Below, one piece after another: positions 1 through 9,236 of a stretch of 64,000 bases of DNA. Each line of letters begins with the position of its first letter. The first letter of the stretch is position 1. A program made the translations under genes and the position numbers. The DNA is taken from contig DASUHA010000023.1 of NCBI GenBank assembly GCA_036273735.1, positions 6,376 through 70,375 on the forward strand, written 5' to 3'. This stretch comes from 13-2-20CM-66-19 sp036273735. Its GTDB lineage: Bacteria; Pseudomonadota; Gammaproteobacteria; Steroidobacterales; Steroidobacteraceae. The notes below the pieces were generated by a model, which saw only the letters and a program-made list of their open reading frames with translations, did not search any database and had not been told where the DNA came from.

Positions 1-1116
1 GGTGCCGTCAGCCCACGCATCTCCCCGGACCGCCGAGTTATTTTCGAGCTCGCCGCATCCTCCGCTCACAGCGTTCAAGTTGCCGGAGGCGACGGCCTCG
101 GACACGGCCCCTTCCCCATGACCAAGTCCCCCGATGGAATATGGCGAGTGACGCTCCCGCCTGTGGTTCCGGGGTTTCACTACTACTGGTTCATTCTGGA
201 CGGCGTCGAAGTCAATGATCCTGCAAGCAAGACCTACTTCGGTTATGGGAAGGAGGTCAGCGGATTGGAGGTACCGGACCCGCAGGGCGACTTCTACGCG
301 TTGAAGGCCGTCCCGCACGGTGAGGTGCGGGAGAAGTGGTACTGGTCGCGCGTCACCGGAGCCTGGCGTCGGGCGTTCGTCTATACGCCGCCGGGATATG
401 AAGCAAATCCGACACGTCGCTACCCTTTGCTGATCCTCCAACATGGCTATGGCGAAGATGAAACGGGCTGGACACGCCAAGGCAAGGCGCAATTCATTCT
501 CGACAACCTGATCGCTGCAGGCAGAGCCAAGCCGATGATCGTCGTCATGGATAGCGGATTCGCCAACAAACCTGGTACGCCCGCTCTGCACCTCGGTGCC
601 CACACGACGGCGAAGGAAGTCGGGCTCGCCTTCGGTCAATTCCAGGACGTGATCCTGCATGATCTGATCCCGATGATTGATGCTTCGTATCGTGCGATCC
701 CCGACCGGGAGCATCGCGCTATGGCGGGACTGTCCATGGGCGGCATGGAAACGCTCTTTATCGCTCTTCATCACCAGGAGACTTTCGCTTACATCGCCTC
801 GCTCAGCGGCCCTATCATGCAGGATCCGAGCTCGTCACAGTCCCTTGCCGCGGCGTTTAGTGCCCCGTTCGACGTGAAGAGCGCTTACGGAGGGGCTTTT
901 GCTGACGCGTCGCGCTTCAATAAACACGTGAAGCTGCTATGGATGGGCGTCGGCACCGCCGAGCCGCCGGAGATTCGCAACGGCATTGTCGCGGCTGTCA
1001 AGGCACTCCGTGCGCACGATGTGCATTTGGTCTACTACGAGAGTCCAGGGACGGCACACGAATGGCAGACCTGGCGCCGCGATCTGAACGACCTTGCGCC
1101 CCGTCTGTTTCGCTGA
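1..1116 (+). CDS. Esterase of the enterochelin/feruloyl esterase D type, 5' end cut by the window
   Basis: The frame is open from base 1, so the true start lies outside the window. The first ~85 residues look like an E-set/CBM48-type beta-sandwich (a WRVTLPP strand, then a YYWFILDG strand), and an alpha/beta-hydrolase follows. The nucleophile elbow is GLSMGG near base 730, the oxyanion segment is LQHGYGED, and a late GTAHEW supplies the likely catalytic His. This order matches esterase D/enterochelin-esterase-like proteins that cleave ester bonds of plant or siderophore substrates. The substrate cannot be told. It is probably exported, but the signal-peptide region is missing. Confidence 0.85.
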   Translation, partial: GAVSPRISPDRRVIFELAASSAHSVQVAGGDGLGHGPFPMTKSPDGIWRVTLPPVVPGFHYYWFILDGVEVNDPASKTYFGYGKEVSGLEVPDPQGDFYALKAVPHGEVREKWYWSRVTGAWRRAFVYTPPGYEANPTRRYPLLILQHGYGEDETGWTRQGKAQFILDNLIAAGRAKPMIVVMDSGFANKPGTPALHLGAHTTAKEVGLAFGQFQDVILHDLIPMIDASYRAIPDREHRAMAGLSMGGMETLFIALHHQETFAYIASLSGPIMQDPSSSQSLAAAFSAPFDVKSAYGGAFADASRFNKHVKLLWMGVGTAEPPEIRNGIVAAVKALRAHDVHLVYYESPGTAHEWQTWRRDLNDLAPRLFR

Positions 1117-1175
1117 GCTCCGTCGGCTCGGCACGACTCTTCGCAGTCGATTGTCCGCGCGGCGTGCGGTCACGT

Positions 1176-2777
1176 TCACACCAGGAAGTCGGTTTCGACC
1201 GTTTCTATCAAGGTAGGACCCTTGCGGTTCAACGCCCAGCGTATGCTCTCGGTCAGCTCTGCCCGGCTCGCCGCGCGGATGCCTTCGGCAGCGAAGGCCC
1301 GCGCAACCGCTACGAAGTCAGGATTGCGGGCGACGACGCCGATCGGCGGGATGCCTGCCGCGAACATGTCGTCGCGGATTTGCCCTAATGCTGAGTTGTT
1401 CCAGAGGACCACCGGCAGACTCAAGTCCAATTCGACGGCGGTCATGAGCTCCTGAAGGGTGAACTGCAGACCGAAATCTCCGGCGAGCGCGATGATGGCT
1501 CGCGCAGGCTGCGCTATCTTCGCTCCGATGGCAGCCGGCAACGCAAAGCCCAGAGCTCCGTATCCGCAAGGATGGAACCAGCTGCCCGGGTGGTCCGCGG
1601 CGTAAGCGTAGTTCCCCAGGTAAGCGATCTGAGTCTGATCGCTGAATACGACACCATCGGCAGGTACAGCTGCACGAATTGCAGTCAGTGCCTTCAGGCG
1701 GGCGCGCGCGTACGCATCGAAGGACCGGTCGATCTTTGCCCGGTAGTTTGCCGCCGCGCCTGCGCCAGTACGCCACCCCTGCCGCGACTTCAATCCGGCG
1801 GCGATACCTTCCAGAGTAACGCGCGCATCGCCGAACAGCGGAAACTCCGCGCCGTACTGATCGGAGAGCTTCGCTGGATCGAGGTCGATCCGGATCAGAC
1901 GCCCTGCGACGGCCAAGCGGGGGCCAGTATAGGAATCGGTTTCGGAGAGCTCCGTGCCCACCGCGACGACCACGTCTGCGGACGCGACAATCTCCTGTGT
2001 CTCACGATATTGGAGCGATGCACCCAGGTTCGCCGGATGACTTTCCGGAAGTATTCCCTTGCCGGCGGTGGTCGTAACCAGATAGCCGTCGAGGACATCG
2101 ACGAGCCGCAGCAGCGTGTCCGCGGCCCCCCGGGCGCCTCCGCCTGCAATGATGAGTGGCCGCTTGCCCCCGGCGAGCGCTTCTATCGCCCGGTCGATCG
2201 CTTCCGTCGCCGGGTTGGGACGAGCGGTGAAGCCGGCAAATCGCTCGACTCTCAAGCCCGTGGGCTTGGCCAGGAGATCCAGGGGGATCTGCAGGTAACC
2301 AGGGCGCGGCCGGCCACTATGGAAGGACGCGAAGATTGCCCGCAGGTGATCGCGAACGTCCTCAGCAGAAGACGCGCTTCGCCCAATTCCCGCAACACCG
2401 CTACCGAGCGCCAACTGATCGGGGAGCTCGTGCAGAACGCCCCACCCTTTTCCCAACGAGGCACGCACTGGCGCGCTGGCTACGACGATCAGGGGAACGG
2501 AATCGGAATAGGCCTGCGCAACAGCCGTCAGCGCGTTCGTCACTCCGGGGCCTGAAATAACGAACGCGGCCGCCGGCCGTCCCGTCACGCGCGCATACCC
2601 ATCCGCTGCAAAGCCTGCGTTTTGCTCGTGCCTGACTAAAACGTGGCGCATGCCGGTCTGAGCCAGGCCCCGATACAACTCCAGCGTATGGACGCCCGGT
2701 ATACCGAACACCACATCGATGCCGTTGGCAGCGAGTAGCTCGACGACGTACTGGCCAACGGTCGAAGCGGTGCTCAT
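1176..2777 (-). CDS. aruI: Thiamine-diphosphate 2-oxoacid decarboxylase, probably 2-ketoarginine decarboxylase
   Basis: The 533-residue protein has the acetolactate synthase/benzoylformate decarboxylase layout. The N-terminal pyrimidine-binding domain carries the catalytic Glu in RHEQNAGFAADGYAR (Glu51), a central Rossmann-like domain follows, and the C-terminal pyrophosphate domain has the metal site from AGDFG to WNNSALG. Such enzymes decarboxylate or condense 2-oxo acids. It is divergent from an AruH-like arginine aminotransferase only 48 bp away and near a cationic amino-acid permease. This is the gene set of the Pseudomonas arginine transaminase pathway, where AruI turns 5-guanidino-2-oxopentanoate into 4-guanidinobutyraldehyde. 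The family is clear; the specific substrate rests on context. Confidence 0.8.
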   Translation of the reverse strand: MSTASTVGQYVVELLAANGIDVVFGIPGVHTLELYRGLAQTGMRHVLVRHEQNAGFAADGYARVTGRPAAAFVISGPGVTNALTAVAQAYSDSVPLIVVASAPVRASLGKGWGVLHELPDQLALGSGVAGIGRSASSAEDVRDHLRAIFASFHSGRPRPGYLQIPLDLLAKPTGLRVERFAGFTARPNPATEAIDRAIEALAGGKRPLIIAGGGARGAADTLLRLVDVLDGYLVTTTAGKGILPESHPANLGASLQYRETQEIVASADVVVAVGTELSETDSYTGPRLAVAGRLIRIDLDPAKLSDQYGAEFPLFGDARVTLEGIAAGLKSRQGWRTGAGAAANYRAKIDRSFDAYARARLKALTAIRAAVPADGVVFSDQTQIAYLGNYAYAADHPGSWFHPCGYGALGFALPAAIGAKIAQPARAIIALAGDFGLQFTLQELMTAVELDLSLPVVLWNNSALGQIRDDMFAAGIPPIGVVARNPDFVAVARAFAAEGIRAASRAELTESIRWALNRKGPTLIETVETDFLV

Positions 2778-2825
2778 GATTTTTCATATTGACACGAGAG
2801 CATCAAAGTGCAAAGTTCCGGGCCC

Positions 2826-3992
2826 ATGAGATTTTCTCCGCTCGTCGATCGCATCAGCGGGGACGGCTATGACGCCTGGGTCACCCATTACGAAGCGGCA
2901 GCAGCGCGCGCCCGGGGTGAGGACGTCATTGTTCTTAGTGTCGGGGACCCCGCGCTTGACGCCCCTCCGGCAGTGATCGACCGGGCTGTCGAGCGGCTGC
3001 GGGCCGGTGATCTGCGCTACACACCGGCCTCCGGCCGCCGCCCGCTTCTCGAGGCAATAGCCAAACAGCATAACGCCCGCACGGGCCAACCCGTCTCGCC
3101 CGAAAACGTGGTGTATCTCGCCGGCGCGCAGAATGCACTGTTCGTTGCTCTGATGTGCATTGCTGGCTCAGGGGATGAGGTCATCACACTCGATCCGATG
3201 TATGCGACCTATCCTGCGACGATCGAGGTTTCCGGTGCGCGGATGATTCGCGCCGCGACCGGCGCAGGGTTTCGGCCGGATATCGGCGGGATCGAGTCCC
3301 TGGTCACGCCCCGGACGCGCGCCCTCGTGTGGGCGACTCCAGCCAACCCGAGCGGCGTGATCATCAATCAGGCTGAGCTGGACGCTCTCGGTGAGATCGC
3401 CCGCCACCATGATTTGTGGGTAATCTCGGATGAGGTATATGCAGGACTCGCACCGGGTGGCCGGGTTCCCAGCCTTGCCGCAACGCTGCCCGAGCGCGTG
3501 CTGACCATCAGCAGCCTCTCGAAGTCCCACTCCATGCCGGGGTTGCGGGCAGGATGGCTCATCGGGCCACGTGAGCTCGCGAAGCATGCAGAAGCGCTCG
3601 CCATGTGCATGCTCTTCGGATTGCCGGGTTTCATTCAGGAGGCAGCGATTGCTGCATTGTCTGTCGCGGCCGATGCGGAGCACCGCATCCGCGAGTTCTG
3701 CAGCGCCCGTCGCGACCGGCTCCTGGCGGGACTTCGAGGCATTCCGGGAATCCGACCTACGGTGCCCGAGGCCGGCATGTTCATGTTGGTGGACGTTTCG
3801 GATACAGGCCTGTCGGCAGCTGAATTTGCCCGCGCGCTCTACAAGCGGGAACGGGTGTCGGTGATGGACGGAGCTGCGTTCGGCAAGCGGACCGCCAGCT
3901 TCGTGCGCATCTGCTTCGCTACGGAGGAAGCGACGATCGATGAGGCGTGCGCTCGGATTCGGCGGTTTTGTGAAGAGGGACTGCCGCGCTGA
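2826..3992 (+). CDS. aruH: Arginine:pyruvate transaminase (class I/II PLP aminotransferase)
   Basis: A fold-type I aminotransferase of 388 residues. The PLP lysine lies in SSLSKSHSMPGLRAGW (Lys233), with NPSG near 174 and SDEVY near 201. The N-terminus (MRFSPLVDRISGDGYDAW) and the SKSH...GFIQEAA stretch recall Pseudomonas AruH closely from memory. I chose the ATG at 2826 because the family begins there; a GTG at 2808 would add six residues. AruH moves the alpha-amino group of arginine to pyruvate, giving 2-ketoarginine for the divergent decarboxylase. The last 74 bp overlap the 3' end of the opposite-strand permease. Confidence 0.85.
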   Translation: MRFSPLVDRISGDGYDAWVTHYEAAAARARGEDVIVLSVGDPALDAPPAVIDRAVERLRAGDLRYTPASGRRPLLEAIAKQHNARTGQPVSPENVVYLAGAQNALFVALMCIAGSGDEVITLDPMYATYPATIEVSGARMIRAATGAGFRPDIGGIESLVTPRTRALVWATPANPSGVIINQAELDALGEIARHHDLWVISDEVYAGLAPGGRVPSLAATLPERVLTISSLSKSHSMPGLRAGWLIGPRELAKHAEALAMCMLFGLPGFIQEAAIAALSVAADAEHRIREFCSARRDRLLAGLRGIPGIRPTVPEAGMFMLVDVSDTGLSAAEFARALYKRERVSVMDGAAFGKRTASFVRICFATEEATIDEACARIRRFCEEGLPR

Positions 3993-5427
3993 GCCTGGAG
4001 TGACGCCGGCCGTACAGCGCGTAGATCGCCAGACCCAAGGCAGTCCACACGGCGAGACGGATCCAGGTCCCGGCTGGGAGGCTGAGCATCAGCGCCACGC
4101 AACTCAGGAATCCGAGTGCCGGAATCACCGGCACCCATGGCGTGCGGAACGGCCGGCGAGCATCCGGTGCAATCCGGCGAAGAATCACGACGCCCGTACA
4201 GACCATCGCAAATGCGAGCAGCGTGCCGATGGAAATGAGCTCGCCGAGTAGCTCGAGCGGCAACAGCCCCGCCATGACCGTCGCGGCGATGCCTGTGATG
4301 ATCGTGGACAGGAAGGGGATTCCGCCGGAGCGGCTCAGCCTCCCGAAGGCCGGTGGCAGGAGTCCGTCACGAGCCATCGAATAGAAGATCCGAACTTGTC
4401 CGACGATGCTCGCCAACACCACCGACAGTAACCCGGCGATCGCGACTACCGCGACGAGACCGCGAAGATAGCCAAGAGACACTCCCGCCCGGGACAAGGC
4501 GAAATAGAGTGGATCGGCTACGCCGAGCGACTGGTAGTGCGCCAATCCGGTGACGACGACGCTCACACTGACATAGAGAACCGTGCAGATCAGGAGTGAG
4601 GCGAACAGGCTCCACGGCAAAGTCCGTTGCGGATCTCGGGCCTCCTCGGCCAGGGTCGAGACTCCATCGAATCCGATATAGGCGAAGAAGAGCGTGCCTG
4701 CCGCGCGGGCTATACCCGACCACCCGAACCGGCCGAACCCGCCTGCATTGCGAGGGATGAACGGCTGCCAATTTTCCGGGTGAACGTACTTCGCGCCAAT
4801 CGCGATGATGAGCACGAGCGCGATCACCTTGGCCATGACGATAACGGTATTCACGGCCGCCGACGTGCGGGTCCCTGCAAGCGCAAGCGCGGTGCAGGCT
4901 ATCACCGCGAGCACCGCCGGCATATCGATCCAGGCACCGCTCAGTGTCCAATGTCCAGAGGCGCTGATGGCGAAGGGAGTGTGGGTCAGGACCGCGGGCA
5001 AGGGAAATCCAAGGTCCCTGAGCGCCGAGCTGGCATATCCGGACCAGCTGATTGCGACGACAGACGCAGAGAACAGCCATTCGAGCACGAGGCTCCAGCC
5101 TATGATCCAGGCCACGCCCTCACCGAGAGTCACGAAGGAGTAGGAATAGGCGCTGCCGGAGATGGGCACCATGGCGGCGAACTCGGCATAGCACAGCCCG
5201 GCAAAGAAACAGGCAATGCTCGAGAGCACAAAGGCGAGCGACACGGCCGGCCCGGCCTGGTGAGCGGCGACATCACCGGTCAGGGAGAAGATGCCTGCGC
5301 CGACCGTGCAACCGACGCCAAAGGCCGTTAGACCCATCACCCCGAGCGAGCGGCGCAGATGAGGTCCTGCCTCCCCGTACGCCTCGGCGGCACACATTTC
5401 GATCGTCTTGCGCGACCAAAAAGACAC
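3919..5427 (-). CDS. APC-superfamily cationic amino-acid permease (CAT/YfnA type)
   Basis: A polytopic membrane protein with about 12 hydrophobic segments. The first helix carries the APC signature GCTVGAGIF and is preceded by FWSRKTIE, the usual N-terminus of the CAT branch. I chose the GTG at 5427 (502 residues); extension to 5562 would add 45 residues with no family resemblance. Placed convergently with aruH, it probably imports arginine or related amino acids for the transaminase route. The aruH and permease coding regions overlap by 74 bp at their 3' ends, so each could make antisense RNA to the other. Confidence 0.85.
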   Translation of the reverse strand: MSFWSRKTIEMCAAEAYGEAGPHLRRSLGVMGLTAFGVGCTVGAGIFSLTGDVAAHQAGPAVSLAFVLSSIACFFAGLCYAEFAAMVPISGSAYSYSFVTLGEGVAWIIGWSLVLEWLFSASVVAISWSGYASSALRDLGFPLPAVLTHTPFAISASGHWTLSGAWIDMPAVLAVIACTALALAGTRTSAAVNTVIVMAKVIALVLIIAIGAKYVHPENWQPFIPRNAGGFGRFGWSGIARAAGTLFFAYIGFDGVSTLAEEARDPQRTLPWSLFASLLICTVLYVSVSVVVTGLAHYQSLGVADPLYFALSRAGVSLGYLRGLVAVVAIAGLLSVVLASIVGQVRIFYSMARDGLLPPAFGRLSRSGGIPFLSTIITGIAATVMAGLLPLELLGELISIGTLLAFAMVCTGVVILRRIAPDARRPFRTPWVPVIPALGFLSCVALMLSLPAGTWIRLAVWTALGLAIYALYGRRHSRLSAAVPLHKTAESERTPHRSSLPP

Positions 5428-5989
5428 TCGTCGATCAGCCGCGTTGCGCGGGCCCCCTGTCGGCAAATTCCGCTCAGCCGCAAGATTCTCACGATGCTCG
5501 CCCACGCGTCCAGGCGCGTAGACGCCCAAAAAATCCGGCGAGCTTTGGTGGTGTGCGCCCACTGCAAGCTGGGATAGGCCATGTGGGGAGCTGACGGCGC
5601 AAGTGCGGGCTTTACCATTGCGGTCTATGCTTTTATCGAGGGCACGAAGACTGCACCGTCCGCCTAGCTTGTGCTACAGGCTGATACGCCGCTCAACCAT
5701 CCTGATCCATTCATGATACAACCTGTGCGTCCCGCCCTCGCGAGGCTGATTTAACTTGACAGACCCAACAGCTCGCGCTAATGCTGCACTACACTGCAGC
5801 AGGAAGCTCAATAAAGACGTCAGGACCGAAAAGAAATCATGCGCGGCCTAACAGGAGGCCGGAGGGGGAAGCGAAATCGCTGAACGTGCGGAACGGAAAC
5901 TCCGCCTGACCTGCTCGCCGCGTCAACCTGCCACGCGGCCCATCTAGCTGAAATGCACTCATGGGCATCGCACACTGAGGAGCGCCCGC
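5428..5989. other. Intergenic stretch, no gene supported
   Basis: No open frame here has both a good start signal and protein-like composition. A perfect -35 hexamer TTGACA sits at 5756-5761, followed after 17 bp only by a poor -10 (TAATGC), so a rightward promoter for the 5990 group is possible but weak. A short GGCC...GGCC hairpin lies near 5845-5862. Confidence 0.4.
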
Positions 5990-6712
5990 ATGCACTCAAC
6001 AGCCCATCAACTCATCCCGCTCGCGGACTCCTCCGTCTTCATCTTCGTGGGCTCGATCGGCTCGGGACCGACGCGGGGGGAGGCACCAGCGGGCCGATAT
6101 CCGGTCTCTGTGCATCAGGTCATCAAGGCGCCTCTGGGTTTAGTCGGCAACCTGAAAGGAACCGTCACCGTTCAGATGTCGCAGCCAGCGCCGCACGGAC
6201 GCTACGTGTTTTTCGCCGATCCCATTTCAGTCGGGGCCAACATTACTCTCAAGGAGCGCGCCCATGTCGAGGTGACCATGCTCGAGCAGGTCGTCGCGGC
6301 GGTGACGGACGGGTATGTGGCGCGCCTCGAGCCTCGGCTGAAGGAAGCATTTCTTGTCGCCCTGGGCGTGGTCGGCGAGGTTCGTCATCTCACCAAGCCC
6401 GCGGAGCGGCGCGGCCGCGTCCCCTGGGCTCATGCGCCATTTGAGATCGAACGCGTTCTCAAGGGCAGGAAAGCGAAGCATATCGCTCTGGTGGGGCCCA
6501 ATCCGGCATCGAAGCGCCTGCCCCGGGCGCCCGCTTTGCGGGCCGGAACGCGGGCGATCTTCATTCTGCAGCGCCCGCCGCAGGAGGCATTGGAGCTACT
6601 GGGCGAGGACTCGCGACAGAGCGTGGGGTTTGCCGCGGACACGTTTGATATTCAGCCGCCTGAGCGGCTCGACCTCATCGAACGGACTCTCGGGCACGGT
6701 GAAGAGGAGTGA
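5990..6712 (+). CDS. Uncharacterised protein with two similar beta-rich (OB/NTR-like) halves
   Basis: I do not recognise this 240-residue protein. Residues ~15-77 and ~120-195 follow the same pattern: a hydrophobic strand ending in V-G-x-I/V, a gap, a strand running into V-I-K or V-L-K-G, a strand ending in a polar turn, then G-R-Y-V-F-F or G-T-R-A-I-F-I. This resembles the strand order of NTR/TIMP-like OB folds without the cysteines. No signal peptide or membrane helix is visible. GAGG at 5977-5981 is the ribosome site. The stop overlaps the ribosome site of the next gene, so the two are probably co-translated. The fold is inference. Confidence 0.7.
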   Translation: MHSTAHQLIPLADSSVFIFVGSIGSGPTRGEAPAGRYPVSVHQVIKAPLGLVGNLKGTVTVQMSQPAPHGRYVFFADPISVGANITLKERAHVEVTMLEQVVAAVTDGYVARLEPRLKEAFLVALGVVGEVRHLTKPAERRGRVPWAHAPFEIERVLKGRKAKHIALVGPNPASKRLPRAPALRAGTRAIFILQRPPQEALELLGEDSRQSVGFAADTFDIQPPERLDLIERTLGHGEEE

Positions 6713-6717
6713 TCGCC

Positions 6718-9189
6718 ATGCTCACAATCGTCAACATGATTCCCAATGCCTGGAGCGATGAGCAGAATCAGGACTGTGAGCCCAACCTCTCGGTCAATCC
6801 AGCCAATTCCAACCAGATCATCGGGACCTCGTTTACCTTCGACAATCCTGCCGGGACCTCTGCCGTGAGCCCCGCGATGAGCGGCAACTGGGCGCCCCTC
6901 TTCTACTCGAATGATGGCGGTGAGACCTGGTCGCTGCAGTTCGTCCTGCCGAGCAGCTCCGGCGATCAGTTGCCCACCTGGGACGTCACCTCGCGCTACG
7001 GTGGCAACAGCGGTGAGGTTTACTCGGGCCTCATCACGCCCGGCAGCTTTACGATCCTGGTCAATCGCGCACCCGACGCGGAGACGCAACAGGTGCAGTT
7101 TGCTACGGTCAGCGGGGATCAGCCATTCCTCGAGGCCGCGAGCACGAGCTCCGGAGGCAGCACTCAAGACCGGCTTTTCGTCGGGTTCAACCAGAACGGC
7201 ACGAACTCCACCGTGCTGGTGTTTCCAGACGCGCTGGCAACAACACCGACGTTCACGACCAATACGCTGGATGTGCGCTGGCCGGCCGACATGCCCCCCA
7301 CCCGGACGGCCATACACCAGGACGGCACGATCTATTGCGCCTTCTACAGCTACGACAACTCAGGGGGCGCATCGCCCTCGAGCAAGCGGGACGTGGTCGT
7401 TGTCAAGGACCTGGCCTGGGGCACCTCTGCGACCCCCTTCAGTGCTCTGGTCGATACGGGCGACGGCAAGGTCGGCCAGCGCGTAGCTACCGGAATTTCC
7501 AACCCCTGGTACAACTCCAATTTCGAGGATCCGAGCTTCGGCAATGACCGCTATGGACCGGAGCTCGCCATAGCGGTCGATCCGCGAAACGACCAGCGCC
7601 TATACGTCGTCTACGCGACCGGCACCACCGCCGCAGATGAGCAACTGCAACTGCGTCGCTCCGAGGATGGAGGTCAGACCTGGTCCTCGAGCCTTCGAAC
7701 CGTACCGGTTGCGAAGAATCCGAGCGTTGCCATCAATACACTCGGGATAGTGGGCTTCGCGTACCAGCAGGTTGCGGGCTCGAACTGGGTCACCATGCTC
7801 GAGGTCAGTCATGACGGGTTCGTCTCGAGCTTTACCTCTCACATCCTGGCCAGCACTCCCACCAATAATCCGACGCCTACGGGCGTGATGGCCACTTACC
7901 TCGGCGACTACATCAAGCTCGAGTCGGTCGGCCGGGATTTCTACGGTACCTTCTGCGCCAGCAATTCGCCGGTGAAGGCGAATTTTCCATCGGGCATCGT
8001 GTACCAGCGCAATGTCAATTGGGCCACGCAGACGCTTCTCGGCGCCGACGGGGTCACCCCCGTTCCCGTGTCGATCGACCCGTTCTTCTTCAAGCTGCAT
8101 GTGGACACCCCGCACATCAGCACGGCGATTGCAGACCAGGGCTCTTTCGGTCACGCGTGTTTAGGAAACTTCGTGGACGAGACCCTGGTGGTCGACAATC
8201 GCGGCTGGGGTCCACTTCATATCTTCAAGATTGTCTCGACATCGCCGGACTTCGAGGTTCCGAGCGTCCTCAGCTATCCATTGAAGGTTCTCGCGGGAGT
8301 CGCCATTGACCTGCCCATCAGGTTCAGGCCGACGACTCGCGGGTTCAGGGCCGGCAAGATCGAGATCTTCAGCGATGATCCGTCGAGCCCCCATGTCGTT
8401 GAGGTCTCGGGCGAGTGCCCGAGCCCGCGCCTGTCCCTGATCATCGCCGACAAGGGCAGTTTTGGCGACGTCTGCGTAGGCAGGCTCGTGGATCGGCCGT
8501 TGCTCCTCGAGAACAGCGGGAGGTGCCCGCTCACTGTCCATGGCATTGCCGCCACGGGCAATTTCATCACCGCGGAGGTCCTGTCGTATCCATTGACCAT
8601 CGCCCCGGGTACCGCGCTTCCTCTGCCGATTCGCTTCCAGCCCACGAGCCCCGGCGCTCACACCGGAACGATTACGGTGAGCAGCGATGACCCGTCGGGA
8701 CCTCGAACCATCGACGTCTCGGGTCGGGCACCGACTGGCAGATTGTCCATATCGGGCTCAACGAGCTTCGGTGGCGTGAGCGCCTGCTGTTGCGCCGACC
8801 GAACGCTCGCTGTCTGCAACACCGGCGAATGCGCTCTTCATGTCACCGGCGCCCATTTCCGGCGCAGGAGCCGCCACTGGAAGCTGGTCAATAACCCGTT
8901 CCCGGCGGTACTACGCCCTGGCGCGTGCCTACCGCTCGTCATTCAATATCGTGCGACTGAGAAGTGCCCGAGGGCGTGTGAGCTGCTGATCGAGAGCGAT
9001 GATCCGCAAATGCCGGTGAAGCGGATGGACGTACTCGCCTACACCACCTGGGACAGGGCTTGCCGGGAGCACTGTGAGGATTGTCACAAGGGGTGTTGCG
9101 ATAAGCACCATGGCGAATCTGATTGCCGGCAGGGTTATCCTTGTTGCGACGAGGACGACGAAGACGAAGACGAGCATGGCGCGGTCTAG
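6718..9189 (+). CDS. Sialidase-fold protein with three ASH-type Ig repeats and a Cys/His/acidic tail
   Basis: About 823 residues. Two Asp-boxes (SNDGGETW at ~64 and SEDGGQTW at ~315) mark a sialidase/BNR beta-propeller over residues 1-450. Three ~100-residue repeats of the ASPM-SPD2-Hydin/choice-of-anchor D type follow, with GSFG...V/LDNRG and SSDDPS...V-x-V-S-G landmarks near 460, 565 and 670. The last ~48 residues hold eight Cys, several His and a run of Asp/Glu, suggesting metal binding. The ATG at 6718 is preceded by GAAGAGGAG (6701-6709); a GTG at 6709 is the alternative. There is no obvious signal peptide, which is odd for this architecture. Glycosidase activity is not implied: these propellers often only bind. 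Confidence 0.8.
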   Translation: MLTIVNMIPNAWSDEQNQDCEPNLSVNPANSNQIIGTSFTFDNPAGTSAVSPAMSGNWAPLFYSNDGGETWSLQFVLPSSSGDQLPTWDVTSRYGGNSGEVYSGLITPGSFTILVNRAPDAETQQVQFATVSGDQPFLEAASTSSGGSTQDRLFVGFNQNGTNSTVLVFPDALATTPTFTTNTLDVRWPADMPPTRTAIHQDGTIYCAFYSYDNSGGASPSSKRDVVVVKDLAWGTSATPFSALVDTGDGKVGQRVATGISNPWYNSNFEDPSFGNDRYGPELAIAVDPRNDQRLYVVYATGTTAADEQLQLRRSEDGGQTWSSSLRTVPVAKNPSVAINTLGIVGFAYQQVAGSNWVTMLEVSHDGFVSSFTSHILASTPTNNPTPTGVMATYLGDYIKLESVGRDFYGTFCASNSPVKANFPSGIVYQRNVNWATQTLLGADGVTPVPVSIDPFFFKLHVDTPHISTAIADQGSFGHACLGNFVDETLVVDNRGWGPLHIFKIVSTSPDFEVPSVLSYPLKVLAGVAIDLPIRFRPTTRGFRAGKIEIFSDDPSSPHVVEVSGECPSPRLSLIIADKGSFGDVCVGRLVDRPLLLENSGRCPLTVHGIAATGNFITAEVLSYPLTIAPGTALPLPIRFQPTSPGAHTGTITVSSDDPSGPRTIDVSGRAPTGRLSISGSTSFGGVSACCCADRTLAVCNTGECALHVTGAHFRRRSRHWKLVNNPFPAVLRPGACLPLVIQYRATEKCPRACELLIESDDPQMPVKRMDVLAYTTWDRACREHCEDCHKGCCDKHHGESDCRQGYPCCDEDDEDEDEHGAV

Positions 9190-9236
9190 TACGCCGAGCA
9201 CCTGTAAAAAACGTCTACATCATTTGAGAGGCGATC

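Noticed and set aside
1572..2555. 327-codon plus-strand frame inside aruI
   Set aside because: Antisense shadow; aruI has all TPP-enzyme motifs.
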